A stretch of 5,479 nucleotides of DNA from Phycisphaerales bacterium (GCA_003152975.1 PMBP01000211.1:1-5479), one strand, 5' to 3'; shown: positions 1 to 5,479, counted from the first letter of the stretch. A program made the numbers and translations. Notes: generated from the letters alone by a model not told the origin.

Positions 1-2
1 TT

Positions 3-824
3 TCCATCGGTCCTTCCATCGCCTGGTTGAGCGTCCGCGGAACCGATAACTCCAACGACATGCAGTTCCCGCCGCTGATCTGGCTGCCGTCCGGTGGAAC
101 GCTCCAGTGCCTTAACCAGCCGGATGTGACCGCCCGTGCCGACTACCAGTTATCCGAAGGCGGTTTTTCGGTCAGCAATGTCCGGTACACACTCGGTGCG
201 GTCAACAACATCTCAAGCGTTGCCGACCTCTATGGCCAGATCGCCTTCACGCCGACGGTCGATACCACCTACACCATCTCCGGCTCATTTACATGGAACG
301 GTCAGTGGAGCAACGGCGTAACCCTTTGGGCCCGCCTGCAGGATATTACCGATAGCAATCCGGGAACGGTCATCACCAACCATAACTACAACACGACCGG
401 CCAACAAACCGCAGTGACCCTGACTGTGACTCCTGCCGCGGGCCGTCCGACGACGGGAACGCTGACTGCCGGAAGAACCTACGAGTTCGATTATGAACTG
501 GCCGTGGACAACAATCCCACAAGCCCGGATACCGGCACCGCCGGCGGATTGGTGGGTATTGCCTTTGTCCCCCTGAAGGCCGTTTGCGGCGATATCGGAC
601 ATCCTTATCCTGTGGGAGATGTGAATCAGGATTGTTATGTTTCGATAGACGATCTTGCCCTGCTGGCCTCGTATTGGCTCGCCGATTGGTGCACCGGACC
701 TGACTGGTGCGAAAGGACCGACATCACCCACGACGGCGCCGTTAACCTGCAGGAATTGGCGGCGATCTCGGCCAACTGGCTCTCGTGTACGGACCCGCTT
801 GCCCCCTGCAACTTTGCGCCGTAA
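3..824 (+). CDS. Secreted beta-rich protein with two C-terminal dockerin-like repeats (5' partial)
   Basis: The frame is open to the left edge, so the gene starts outside the window; the TTG at 27 is only an internal Leu codon with no Shine-Dalgarno sequence. The visible part is 273 residues. Residues about 30-190 are rich in Thr, Gly and Asn and alternate predicted beta-strands (for example TYTISGSFTW and TYEFDYELAV). This suits an extracellular beta-sandwich, possibly a carbohydrate-binding or lectin-like fold, but I recognise no family. The C-terminus has two EF-hand-like dockerin repeats. Repeat 1 has D206, N208, D210, S214 and D217 at calcium-ligand positions 1, 3, 5, 9 and 12, followed by LALLASYWL. 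Repeat 2 has D240, T242, D244, N248 and E251, followed by LAAISANWL. Cysteines flank both repeats (WCTGPDWC and SCTDPLAPC), a pattern I know from planctomycete exported proteins. In cellulosomes such repeats bind cohesins; here the partner is unknown. The gene converges on the minus-strand gene ending at 1053. I am sure it is coding and exported, and unsure of its role. Confidence 0.85.
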   Translation, partial: SIGPSIAWLSVRGTDNSNDMQFPPLIWLPSGGTLQCLNQPDVTARADYQLSEGGFSVSNVRYTLGAVNNISSVADLYGQIAFTPTVDTTYTISGSFTWNGQWSNGVTLWARLQDITDSNPGTVITNHNYNTTGQQTAVTLTVTPAAGRPTTGTLTAGRTYEFDYELAVDNNPTSPDTGTAGGLVGIAFVPLKAVCGDIGHPYPVGDVNQDCYVSIDDLALLASYWLADWCTGPDWCERTDITHDGAVNLQELAAISANWLSCTDPLAPCNFAP

Positions 825-987
825 ATCGATTTCAACCTCCGTCAGTCGATTGTAGCCGAGGAACCTCTTGATCCGGTGGGTAACAGTCACCGAGTACAGC
901 GACGGATGTCATTACGACGAAAGACCGCGCTGTAATATCAGCGAAAAAGTCTCCTGTGCCCAAAGGGTCCTTTGAAATGCTGTCTCC
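825..987. other. Convergent spacer with no gene seen
   Basis: This stretch between the plus-strand stop and the minus-strand terminator holds no convincing ORF or RNA gene. Two weak dyads are visible: CGCTG/CAGCG (928-943, 5-bp arms, followed by A not T on the plus strand) and CAAAGG/CCTTTG (961-974, 2-base centre). Neither has the T-tract expected of a terminator for the plus-strand gene, so how that transcript ends is not apparent. Confidence 0.6.
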
Positions 988-1028
988 AAAAAAAGACAAC
1001 CCGCTCTATCGAACATAGGCGGGTTGTC
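988..1028 (-). terminator. Rho-independent terminator of the 925-residue protein gene
   Basis: A perfect 10-bp inverted repeat pairs GACAACCCGC (995-1004) with GCGGGTTGTC (1019-1028). Four further pairs (CTAT 1006-1009 with ATAG 1015-1018) extend the stem to 14 bp with one bulged T at 1005 and a 5-base loop (CGAAC). Read on the minus strand, the stem is followed at once by seven T residues (complement of A988-A994), as an intrinsic terminator requires. It lies 25 bases past the stop codon at 1053-1055. On the plus strand no T-run follows the stem, so it should not stop the convergent plus-strand gene efficiently. Confidence 0.9.
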
Positions 1029-1052
1029 CCAAAAGAGATTCTGGGTTGTTGT

Positions 1053-3830
1053 TTATGGAGCTGTCACCAACCAATTGCCTGCCAGAATCGAAAAATCGAC
1101 GAGATTGACGGTTCCATCCAGATTGATGTCGCCATCAACCGTCTTGCGGCAGCAGGCCGAGTATCGAAGGATCATGTAATCGACCGCCGTATCGTCTTGG
1201 ATGCACACATCCAGCGATCCGCCGGCCATATTGCCCAGCACGCTGGTTACGCCCGCACCCGAGGGTGGCAGGTTCCCAAGGTCAAGAATCAACAGCTTCT
1301 GATCCCCGACATTCCACGGTAGTCCTGTCAAACTCGGGAGACTCTTGGACCACGCGAAGGTCGGATTCAGAAACGACAGGTACAGGATGTCGTTTTGCGG
1401 GAAATCCTCCGTTGCCCTCAGACAGATCTCCAGTTGAGCCGCCACGATTCCCGCCGGCAGCCCCGTGAAGGTATGTCCGAACCGGCGATTGGCGACAAGG
1501 ACATCGTCAAATGTTCGCCACAGCCCCGGCATGGCCGTCGTCATTGCGGTACTTGGCGAAGCCGGTTCCAGCGGCGGGGAGAACTGGCATTTTTCATTCA
1601 CGCCTGCGGTCATCGATAGCGGGAACTGATACTTGCATGGGCAAACGGCCACCGTAAGCTTCATCGAGTCGATCCCGGTGTCATCCACAACATAAATTCT
1701 CAAGCTGCCGCTGGCCAACAGGCTCAGAAGATTCTTCGGTCCCGACGATGTTGGCAGTGCCGCAAGATCCAGACAGAAGGTCCCCGTTTGTCCCGGATTC
1801 CAGGTCCCGCCGGCCTCTGGAAGATTGGCAAATCGGCTGGCCCAGGCATAGGTCGGAGTACAGCCGGCGATCGAACTGATGAAACAGATCGCGTCATTGT
1901 AGGTACCGGAGGATCCGCCACCCTTCGTCGCCCGTGCCCGAACCTGCAACCGAGCCGCAACGATACCGTTGGGCAAACCGGTGAAGGTGTGGCCCAGCCA
2001 ACTGTTGGCCGGAACACTGCCTTCGCCCGGGACCTGGTCAAACTGCAAGGGGATACCCGGTGCGCTGCAGGTCGTGATAAAGCTCAGCAGCGCAGCATCC
2101 GGCGAAGTTGCCTCGGTCGGCAGCACATAGTTGTCGGCAATGCCGGCGGTGTAGTTGATCACCGTCGCCTTGTCGCCGCTGGGGCAGACCATTGGCGGGA
2201 TCTCGCACGGCTTCGGACACGGCAATCCATCGCAGGCCGTTCCGGGGCCGTTTGATACTCCGCCCTTGGCCCGGCACTCAGCCGCCGTCAGATTGGCGCA
2301 ATTGCCGTCCGGCAGACAGCATTTTTCCGTCGGGATTGGATGCACACATGGGGTCGTGGCACAGTTGGTGCCGGGACCTTGCGGGTTGCCGTTTTTCTCG
2401 ACGCAATCCGCCGCCGTCAGGTTCGTGCAGGTTCCGTCCGGAAGGCAACAGCCTTGCTTGGGTTCGGTAATCGTTTGGGTCGTGATCGCAAAGGCCATGT
2501 CAATCGACTTCCCGGCCTGCGGGTGACCCTTCGGATAGATCAATTCCAACCAGGGTATGGCCGTTCCCGCCGGGCCACCATACACGGCGTCGTCGTTCCA
2601 GTGCTCGCTGGCGGTCTTCCAGCCGAAAACGCCGCCTTCCGTCAGGACATAAATGTCCAGCCAGTACACGACCGGATCATCGGGAGTCCCTTCCTGGATG
2701 AATGCGTCGGCTGGATCGATATAGACATCATACTGCCAGATATTCTGGTCGCCCTGGGGATTGATATCTTGCCGATAGGGATCCCACCACCATTCAAACT
2801 GCGGCGCAATCGAAGCGTACAGGGTTTCGGCGAATTGGCCGGTGGAAAAATTCTTTTCCCACAACACCTCTCCCGGCCGGCTATAGCTGCCGGGCTGGGT
2901 CGGATCCGCCGGGATGTCTTTGTGAATGCTCAGGTGGATCCCGTAGAGTAAGTGGGGTTGAAGGTCGCCCTTCCACGAACCCCAGAAATGGATGTCGGTA
3001 ATCGGGCCCATCTGTGTGCAGAGGAAATCGTCGGCCATCACGCGCGGAACCTGGTCGCCCCGGTCGATACGAATGTCCATTCCCGCCGAGGTCTTATCCG
3101 GGAGCTTGACCCATTTGACATTCTGGGCCTGTCCCACACAAGTGACCATTCGAATCGTGCCGGTCGTGGAACCCGATCGACCCGCCAGTTTTCCGCCCGG
3201 CGCGCCGACAAAGTCGATGCGATAGGTGATGTCGAAAAAGCTGTCCACCGCCCAATCACCGCCGGGCTGACGGGTCAGAGTGGTGTGCCCCGGACTGGGC
3301 AGTCCAAAGTCGGTTCCGGCCGTGACCCGAAGAAGGTCGAAGTCCGGATCACCGGTGATCTGGCCTTGCAGCCGGAACATGTCCGTGTCAAAGGACTGAA
3401 CAGGGGCCCCCAGCGTTCGCGGTGCCGAGTGGACCTCGCATATGGACGGCAGGGAGAACTCCTTGTTAAATCCCGCCAATGCCCCGGTTCCGACCATGGG
3501 CATCGTCAGCAGGGAGCTCAGACACGCCATCTTGCCGCCGAGCGACCCGCCGGGCGCCCGGCAGTTGGCGCTGGGAGGAAACGAGCATACGCCAACGGCG
3601 GGCGAACAGGTGAAATTCCCATTGCTGGCGTCGATCTCGATACTCGTTCCTGCCGGCAGCCCATCGACGATGTGCATGTCACCGTTGGGAGTGGTGTAAA
3701 CGCATCCGGCTGGTGGAAAATCCGCCGTCCCCGTCCCATTCTCCGGCGCCACGCAGCAATCGCCCCACACGGCGCCGCCGCCGTAAGCGATCACAGACAC
3801 CGCCAGGATTAAGTACAGTTTCGTTTTCAT
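1053..3830 (-). CDS. Large exported multidomain protein with DUF7901-like domain, Cys repeats, duplicated beta-domain and dockerin-like tail
   Basis: A complete gene of 925 residues. I chose the ATG at 3828-3830 because GGAG (3840-3843) lies 9 bases upstream and the product then opens with a clean signal peptide: K2 and K4, a hydrophobic stretch LYLILAVSVIAYGG, and likely cleavage after VWG23. An ATG five codons upstream (3845) has no Shine-Dalgarno sequence. Residues 24-232 form a domain I recall from planctomycete exported proteins, with motifs DGLPAGTSIEID, CEVHSAPRT, LPSPGHTTLT and FFDITYRIDFVG. Residues 239-450 resemble DUF7901 (VMADDFLCT, ITDIHFWGSW, IHLSIHKDIPADP, VVYWLDIYVL, HWNDDAVYG, IDMAFAIT); I make this assignment from memory. 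Residues 461-538 hold two cysteine repeats, and 549-894 a duplicated beta-domain. The tail is one dockerin-like repeat with D901, N903, D905, N909 and D912, then LAGNWL. No catalytic motif is visible. A structural, adhesive or surface role is likely but inferred. It is monocistronic: about 670 bases separate it from the upstream gene, and a strong terminator follows it. Confidence 0.9.
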   Translation of the reverse strand: MKTKLYLILAVSVIAYGGGAVWGDCCVAPENGTGTADFPPAGCVYTTPNGDMHIVDGLPAGTSIEIDASNGNFTCSPAVGVCSFPPSANCRAPGGSLGGKMACLSSLLTMPMVGTGALAGFNKEFSLPSICEVHSAPRTLGAPVQSFDTDMFRLQGQITGDPDFDLLRVTAGTDFGLPSPGHTTLTRQPGGDWAVDSFFDITYRIDFVGAPGGKLAGRSGSTTGTIRMVTCVGQAQNVKWVKLPDKTSAGMDIRIDRGDQVPRVMADDFLCTQMGPITDIHFWGSWKGDLQPHLLYGIHLSIHKDIPADPTQPGSYSRPGEVLWEKNFSTGQFAETLYASIAPQFEWWWDPYRQDINPQGDQNIWQYDVYIDPADAFIQEGTPDDPVVYWLDIYVLTEGGVFGWKTASEHWNDDAVYGGPAGTAIPWLELIYPKGHPQAGKSIDMAFAITTQTITEPKQGCCLPDGTCTNLTAADCVEKNGNPQGPGTNCATTPCVHPIPTEKCCLPDGNCANLTAAECRAKGGVSNGPGTACDGLPCPKPCEIPPMVCPSGDKATVINYTAGIADNYVLPTEATSPDAALLSFITTCSAPGIPLQFDQVPGEGSVPANSWLGHTFTGLPNGIVAARLQVRARATKGGGSSGTYNDAICFISSIAGCTPTYAWASRFANLPEAGGTWNPGQTGTFCLDLAALPTSSGPKNLLSLLASGSLRIYVVDDTGIDSMKLTVAVCPCKYQFPLSMTAGVNEKCQFSPPLEPASPSTAMTTAMPGLWRTFDDVLVANRRFGHTFTGLPAGIVAAQLEICLRATEDFPQNDILYLSFLNPTFAWSKSLPSLTGLPWNVGDQKLLILDLGNLPPSGAGVTSVLGNMAGGSLDVCIQDDTAVDYMILRYSACCRKTVDGDINLDGTVNLVDFSILAGNWLVTAP
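1149..2186 (-). repeat. Duplicated extracellular beta-domain inside the 925-residue protein
   Basis: Residues 549-729 and 730-894 are two copies of one domain. Shared blocks in the same order are GHTFTGLP-x-GIVAA-x-L followed by RAT (613-635 and 785-807), ND (646-647 and 813-814), a Trp-containing block (YAW 661-663 and FAW 825-827), a W-N-x-G turn (677-680 and 839-842), LDL followed by LP, GSL, DDT (716-718 and 879-881) and a D-x-M-x-L strand ending in Cys. The copies are clearly diverged, so this is an old duplication rather than a recent slip. The fold looks like an all-beta sandwich; binding function is unknown. Confidence 0.8.
2217..2450 (-). repeat. Two tandem CCLPDG cysteine-rich repeats inside the 925-residue protein
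   Basis: Residues 461-495 and 504-538 share the pattern CCLPDG-x-C-x-NLTAA-x-C-x5-G-x3-GPGT-x-C-x4-C. Each unit has six cysteines at matching spacing, joined by an 8-residue linker (VHPIPTEK). All six cysteines are conserved in both copies, which suggests three disulfides per unit in an exported protein. I recognise CCLPDG modules from planctomycete and other environmental secreted proteins, where their role is unknown. They separate the DUF7901-like half from the duplicated beta-domain half and may act as a rigid spacer. Confidence 0.85.
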
Positions 3831-3839
3831 GAGAATTGT

Positions 3840-3843
3840 CTCC
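3840..3843 (-). promoter_or_regulatory. Ribosome binding site that decides the start of the 925-residue protein
   Basis: On the minus strand GGAG stands 9 bases before the ATG at 3828-3830. It lies inside the first codons of the longer reading from ATG 3845, whose own upstream sequence is A/T-rich with no purine-rich motif. This favours the shorter start, which puts the charged signal-peptide n-region (MKTK) at the very N-terminus. Confidence 0.7.
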
Positions 3844-3909
3844 ATTCACAGTTTTGAATTAAGGGTATGTTCCATAGTGAATTTCCGTCATCCTGACTTT
3901 TTTCCTTTC

Positions 3910-3928
3910 TGGTACGCCAGCGGTACCA
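3910..3928. promoter_or_regulatory. Inverted repeat TGGTAC-N7-GTACCA, possible operator
   Basis: Perfect 6-bp arms are separated by 7 bases. The centre is about 90 bases upstream of the start of the 925-residue gene and about 65 bases upstream of the possible ORF at 3984, a fitting place for a regulator controlling one or both. The spacing is suitable for a dimeric DNA-binding protein. A dyad this size is not rare by chance, and no promoter elements around it can be named with confidence. Confidence 0.3.
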
Positions 3929-3964
3929 TTGGGACTTCCCAAATAGGCTTGCTCTGTCGAACCC

Positions 3965-3972
3965 AAGGAGGT
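3965..3972 (+). promoter_or_regulatory. Consensus Shine-Dalgarno sequence AAGGAGGT
   Basis: An eight-base perfect match to the 16S anti-Shine-Dalgarno complement stands 11 bases before the ATG at 3984. The spacing is slightly long. GGAGG (3967-3971) can pair with CCTCC (3996-4000) just inside the reading frame, which could mask it. CCTCC overlaps TTCCT (3994-3998), which can pair instead with AGGAA (4009-4013). These helices have only five pairs, so the switch-like arrangement is speculative. Confidence 0.4.
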
Positions 3973-3983
3973 CTTACCAATCG

Positions 3984-4238
3984 ATGTTGTCAGTTCCTCC
4001 CGCCCCTCAGGAATGTCCGATTGAAAATTTCAGAAAACGATATATCGCTTTGATACAATCTATGTTGGATTGTATTCGGCTCCCGATCGCATTGCGATCA
4101 GGAAATTCCTTATTTATCACTTCCATAAAGCGTAGGTTCGAATTCTACGCTCCAATGATTTCATCGATTTCCGACATCGTACCTCTATCTATTAATCCGT
4201 ACATACGGATTGCCCCCGATAAGGTTGCTGAGATATAA
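3984..4238 (+). CDS. Possible small hypothetical protein (84 residues)
   Basis: The frame opens with ATG after a consensus Shine-Dalgarno sequence and runs 84 codons to TAA. The product has no recognised family, no signal peptide and no clear membrane segment. It is basic in the middle (IKRRFEFY) and rich in Ile and Ser towards the end. Evidence against it is strong: third-position G+C looks near or below 50%, against a high value in the neighbours; it uses codons such as ATA, AGA and AGG; and four inverted repeats fall inside the frame. It may be a foreign or orphan gene divergent from the 925-residue gene, or a chance frame in a structured non-coding region. I favour the second reading slightly. 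Confidence 0.25.
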   Translation: MLSVPPAPQECPIENFRKRYIALIQSMLDCIRLPIALRSGNSLFITSIKRRFEFYAPMISSISDIVPLSINPYIRIAPDKVAEI

Positions 4239-4287
4239 GAGAAATATGTGAAAAAATCCATCCTTCAGAAATCCGGCATATCCGGAT
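4038..4287. other. Cluster of short hairpins, candidate structured RNA or regulatory region
   Basis: Five short-loop inverted repeats and one palindrome follow one another: CGATATATCG palindrome (4038-4047); ATACAATC/GATTGTAT, 8 bp, 7-base loop (4053-4075); GATCGC/GCGATC, 6 bp, 3-base loop, extended past one mismatch by TCC/GGA (4081-4103); AGCGTAG/CTACGCT, 7 bp, 9-base loop (4129-4151); AATCCGTA/TACGGATT, 8 bp around CA (4194-4211); ATCCGG/CCGGAT, 6 bp, 5-base loop (4271-4287). By a rough count fewer than one such repeat of 6 bp or more would be expected in 250 random bases. The strand cannot be decided from symmetry. On the minus strand this would be a distal leader of the 925-residue gene. 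I match it to no known riboswitch or small RNA. Confidence 0.4.
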
Positions 4288-4403
4288 CAACCCCAATCAT
4301 CATCGCTTATGGGAAAATGTGGGACATACCTATCCTCGCACGGCTATTCACCCGAAGGAGCATCGGGGTAGGACCAGGCATGGGGAGACAGAATTTCCTT
4401 TAA

Positions 4404-4488
4404 CCCTTGACCGTCGTGGTGTGAGGCCAAATTGAAAATTGAAAACTTGTCCCGAGCAAAGTCAAGGGATCGAAAATTTCTTGTCCCG
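4404..4488. repeat. Direct repeat CTTGTCCCG (two copies) with a flanking 8-bp inverted repeat
   Basis: CTTGTCCCG occurs at 4446-4454 and 4480-4488, 34 bases apart, each preceded by GAAAA (4441-4445 and 4472-4476). A tandem ATTGAAA pair sits at 4431-4444. In addition CCCTTGAC (4404-4411) is the exact reverse complement of GTCAAGGG (4461-4468), enclosing the first copy. The block lies just past the stop of the glycosidase-like gene. It could be a paired binding site, a 3'-end structure or chance. No T-run follows that would make the inverted repeat an intrinsic terminator. Confidence 0.4.
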
Positions 4489-4497
4489 GCTTCGAAT

Positions 4498-5479
4498 TTA
4501 CTTCCTCCAGGCCCGAAACAGCCGTCCGTCTCCCGCCTGCAGCTCGATCTTCATCGTCCGATCTGTCATCGTCGGCCCGTCAACCCATTGTCCTGTCTTG
4601 CGGTCCAGTTCCTGCAACCGCTCGAAGACCGGCTCCACCCGGACCGTTGCCGCCGTCGGCTGGTTGTAGTCCCGATTGACGACCATAAATGCCGACGGCT
4701 TTCCCTCCCGTGCAAACATCCCCAGCACGAGTGCCCCAGTTCCCGACAACTTGACCGGACAATCGCCGGGCACGGCCAGCGTCCCCAGCGGCAGCGGCTC
4801 GGTGTGATAGGCCCCGATCGAGTCCAGTTCCATCAGCGACGGCCCGAACTTCTCGATCTCGGCGTTGAGCTCGGCCACCTGTCCGGCCAGCGGCGACTTC
4901 TTGCCATCCTGGTACAATCCCCCGTACGATTCCGGACCCCAGTAGGTGAAATAGCTGATCCCCCGCCCGCCGTACGCCATCGTCGTAAAGACCAGCCAGC
5001 GAAGCTCATTGATCTTCGGCAGCCGCCAGACCTTCTCGACGATGCTGGCCTGGATGATATTCAAGAACGGCCGCCCGGCCTCCTGCGCCGCCTGCCGGAT
5101 CAGCCCCAGGTTCAAAAAGTACTGCGGGGTGTCGGTGTCCTTGAAGAAGTGGTAATGGTCATAACTGATCAGATCCGGCCGGACCGTCTCGACAAACTGC
5201 CGCAGATGCTCGCGATACGCGATAACCACCTTGTTCCCCGGCCCGATCCCCTGCCAGCCCGCCGGATACCCGGCCTCGGGGGCCTTGACGCTGTCGGCCG
5301 TGATCCCCAGTTGCTGCTCGCTGGCATAAGTCGGAAACAGGTTGATGTACGCCAGGTGCCCCGGGTCCCGCTGCCGCAGATACGCCACCAGCCGCCCCAG
5401 CCCCGCAAACGCCGCTGCCCCCGGCTCATCCACGATAAAGTACGCCTCCATCGCCGGATGCCCCTTGACCCGGTCGATC
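4498..5479 (-). CDS. Glycoside-hydrolase-like TIM-barrel protein with C-terminal beta-sandwich (5' partial)
   Basis: The frame is open to the right edge, so the start is outside; the ATG at 5451 is an internal Met within the run KGHPAMEAYF. The visible part has 326 residues. Near its beginning stands HPAMEAYFIVDEPGA, where D17-E18-P19 ends a beta-strand in the way acid/base glutamates do in clan-A-like glycosidases. Barrel-type strand motifs follow: HLAYINLFP, LISYDHYHFF, PFLNIIQA, and GISYFTYWGPE at residues 173-183, whose aromatic residues are typical of a sugar-binding cleft. Residues about 245-326 form a small beta-sandwich with VVNRD, a DRKTGQW block and the ending GDGRLFRAWRK, as in C-terminal domains of many glycosidases. 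From memory it resembles uncharacterised GH42-like proteins of planctomycetes and Bacteroidetes. Hydrolysis of a plant or algal polysaccharide is inferred; the nucleophile is not certain and the substrate cannot be read. No clear terminator follows the stop codon. Confidence 0.85.
   Translation of the reverse strand, partial: IDRVKGHPAMEAYFIVDEPGAAAFAGLGRLVAYLRQRDPGHLAYINLFPTYASEQQLGITADSVKAPEAGYPAGWQGIGPGNKVVIAYREHLRQFVETVRPDLISYDHYHFFKDTDTPQYFLNLGLIRQAAQEAGRPFLNIIQASIVEKVWRLPKINELRWLVFTTMAYGGRGISYFTYWGPESYGGLYQDGKKSPLAGQVAELNAEIEKFGPSLMELDSIGAYHTEPLPLGTLAVPGDCPVKLSGTGALVLGMFAREGKPSAFMVVNRDYNQPTAATVRVEPVFERLQELDRKTGQWVDGPTMTDRTMKIELQAGDGRLFRAWRK

Larger units (their letters stand above)
3846..4497. 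other. AT-rich intergenic region upstream of the 925-residue protein gene
   Basis: About 650 bases separate the minus-strand gene starting at 3830 from the minus-strand gene ending at 4498. Base composition drops sharply: 4021-4080 is about 32% G+C and 4221-4260 about 30%, against roughly 60% in the flanking genes. The region must hold the promoter of the 925-residue protein, but I see no convincing -35/-10 pair. It contains a dyad (3910-3928), a possible small ORF (3984-4238), a hairpin cluster (4038-4287), and repeats (4404-4488). No tRNA, rRNA, transposase or CRISPR is visible. Confidence 0.6.

Noticed and set aside
27..29. TTG as start codon of the left-edge gene.
   Set aside because: The frame stays open to the window edge with plausible residues (SIGPSIAWLS) and no Shine-Dalgarno sequence precedes the TTG, so the gene is partial.
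285..890. A 201-codon open frame on the minus strand.
   Set aside because: It lies antisense to the dockerin-tailed plus-strand gene, whose product has clear domain motifs and ends normally; the antisense product resembles nothing.
2952..3812. A 286-codon open frame on the plus strand, and other long plus-strand frames at 1788-2951.
   Set aside because: They are antisense shadows of the 925-residue gene, caused by its high G+C content. Their products are rich in Arg, Gly and Pro without recognisable motifs.
4129..4151. tRNA-like T-arm: a GGTTCGAAT loop within a 7-bp stem.
   Set aside because: The would-be acceptor partner upstream (TTGGATT at 4065-4071) has a mismatch, no D-arm can be drawn, the candidate anticodon loop in 4085-4099 lacks T33, and the G53-C61 pair would be G-T. 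It is treated as one hairpin of the cluster.
4250..4287. Terminator for the glycosidase-like gene: ATCCGG/CCGGAT hairpin followed on the minus strand by TTTTTT.
   Set aside because: The stem has only six pairs, the T-run begins 14 bases past the stem, and the site is more than 200 bases beyond the stop codon.
3846..4497. CRISPR array, insertion sequence or integron attachment site in the repeat-rich gap.
   Set aside because: The inverted repeats differ in sequence, no regular direct repeat with spacers exists, there is no transposase frame or terminal inverted repeat pair, and I found no paired attC core motifs.
5449..5451. ATG as start codon of the glycosidase-like gene.
   Set aside because: Upstream codons continue in frame with the family-like run VKGHPAMEAYF, and a glycosidase barrel would be missing its first half if it began here.

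Overview
The window looks like chromosomal DNA of a planctomycete, most likely class Phycisphaerae (Sedimentisphaerales-like). Two independent genes end in short dockerin-type EF-hand repeats of the form D-x-N-x-D-x-x-V-x-x-x-D followed by an L-A-x-x-W-L helix. One gene also carries the CCLPDG-type cysteine repeats and extracellular beta-domains that I associate from memory with planctomycete secreted proteins. The placement rests on motif recognition only; no marker gene is present.

Layout, left to right. (1) Positions 3-824, plus strand: the 3' part of a secreted beta-rich protein with two C-terminal dockerin-like repeats; its 5' end lies outside the window. (2) Positions 825-1052: a short convergent spacer holding a strong intrinsic terminator that serves the minus-strand gene. 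(3) Positions 1053-3830, minus strand: a complete 925-residue exported mosaic protein. Its order is signal peptide, planctomycete-type N-terminal domain, DUF7901-like domain, two CCLPDG cysteine repeats, a duplicated beta-domain and one dockerin-like repeat. (4) Positions 3831-4497: a non-coding or nearly non-coding, AT-rich stretch with a dense cluster of short hairpins, one possible 84-codon ORF with a perfect Shine-Dalgarno sequence, a dyad that could be an operator, and a pair of direct repeats. (5) Positions 4498-5479, minus strand: the 3' part of a glycoside-hydrolase-like TIM-barrel protein with a C-terminal beta-sandwich, cut by the right edge.

Together the genes suggest a cell-surface or secreted polysaccharide-related locus: one glycosidase-like enzyme and two large, probably structural or adhesive exported proteins with dockerin-like tails. 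They do not form one operon. The two minus-strand genes are about 670 bases apart, and the plus-strand gene converges on them. No cohesin, sortase, transport or regulatory gene is visible, so any joint function is inference. The most unusual part is the hairpin-rich AT island between 4038 and 4287, which none of the protein genes explains.
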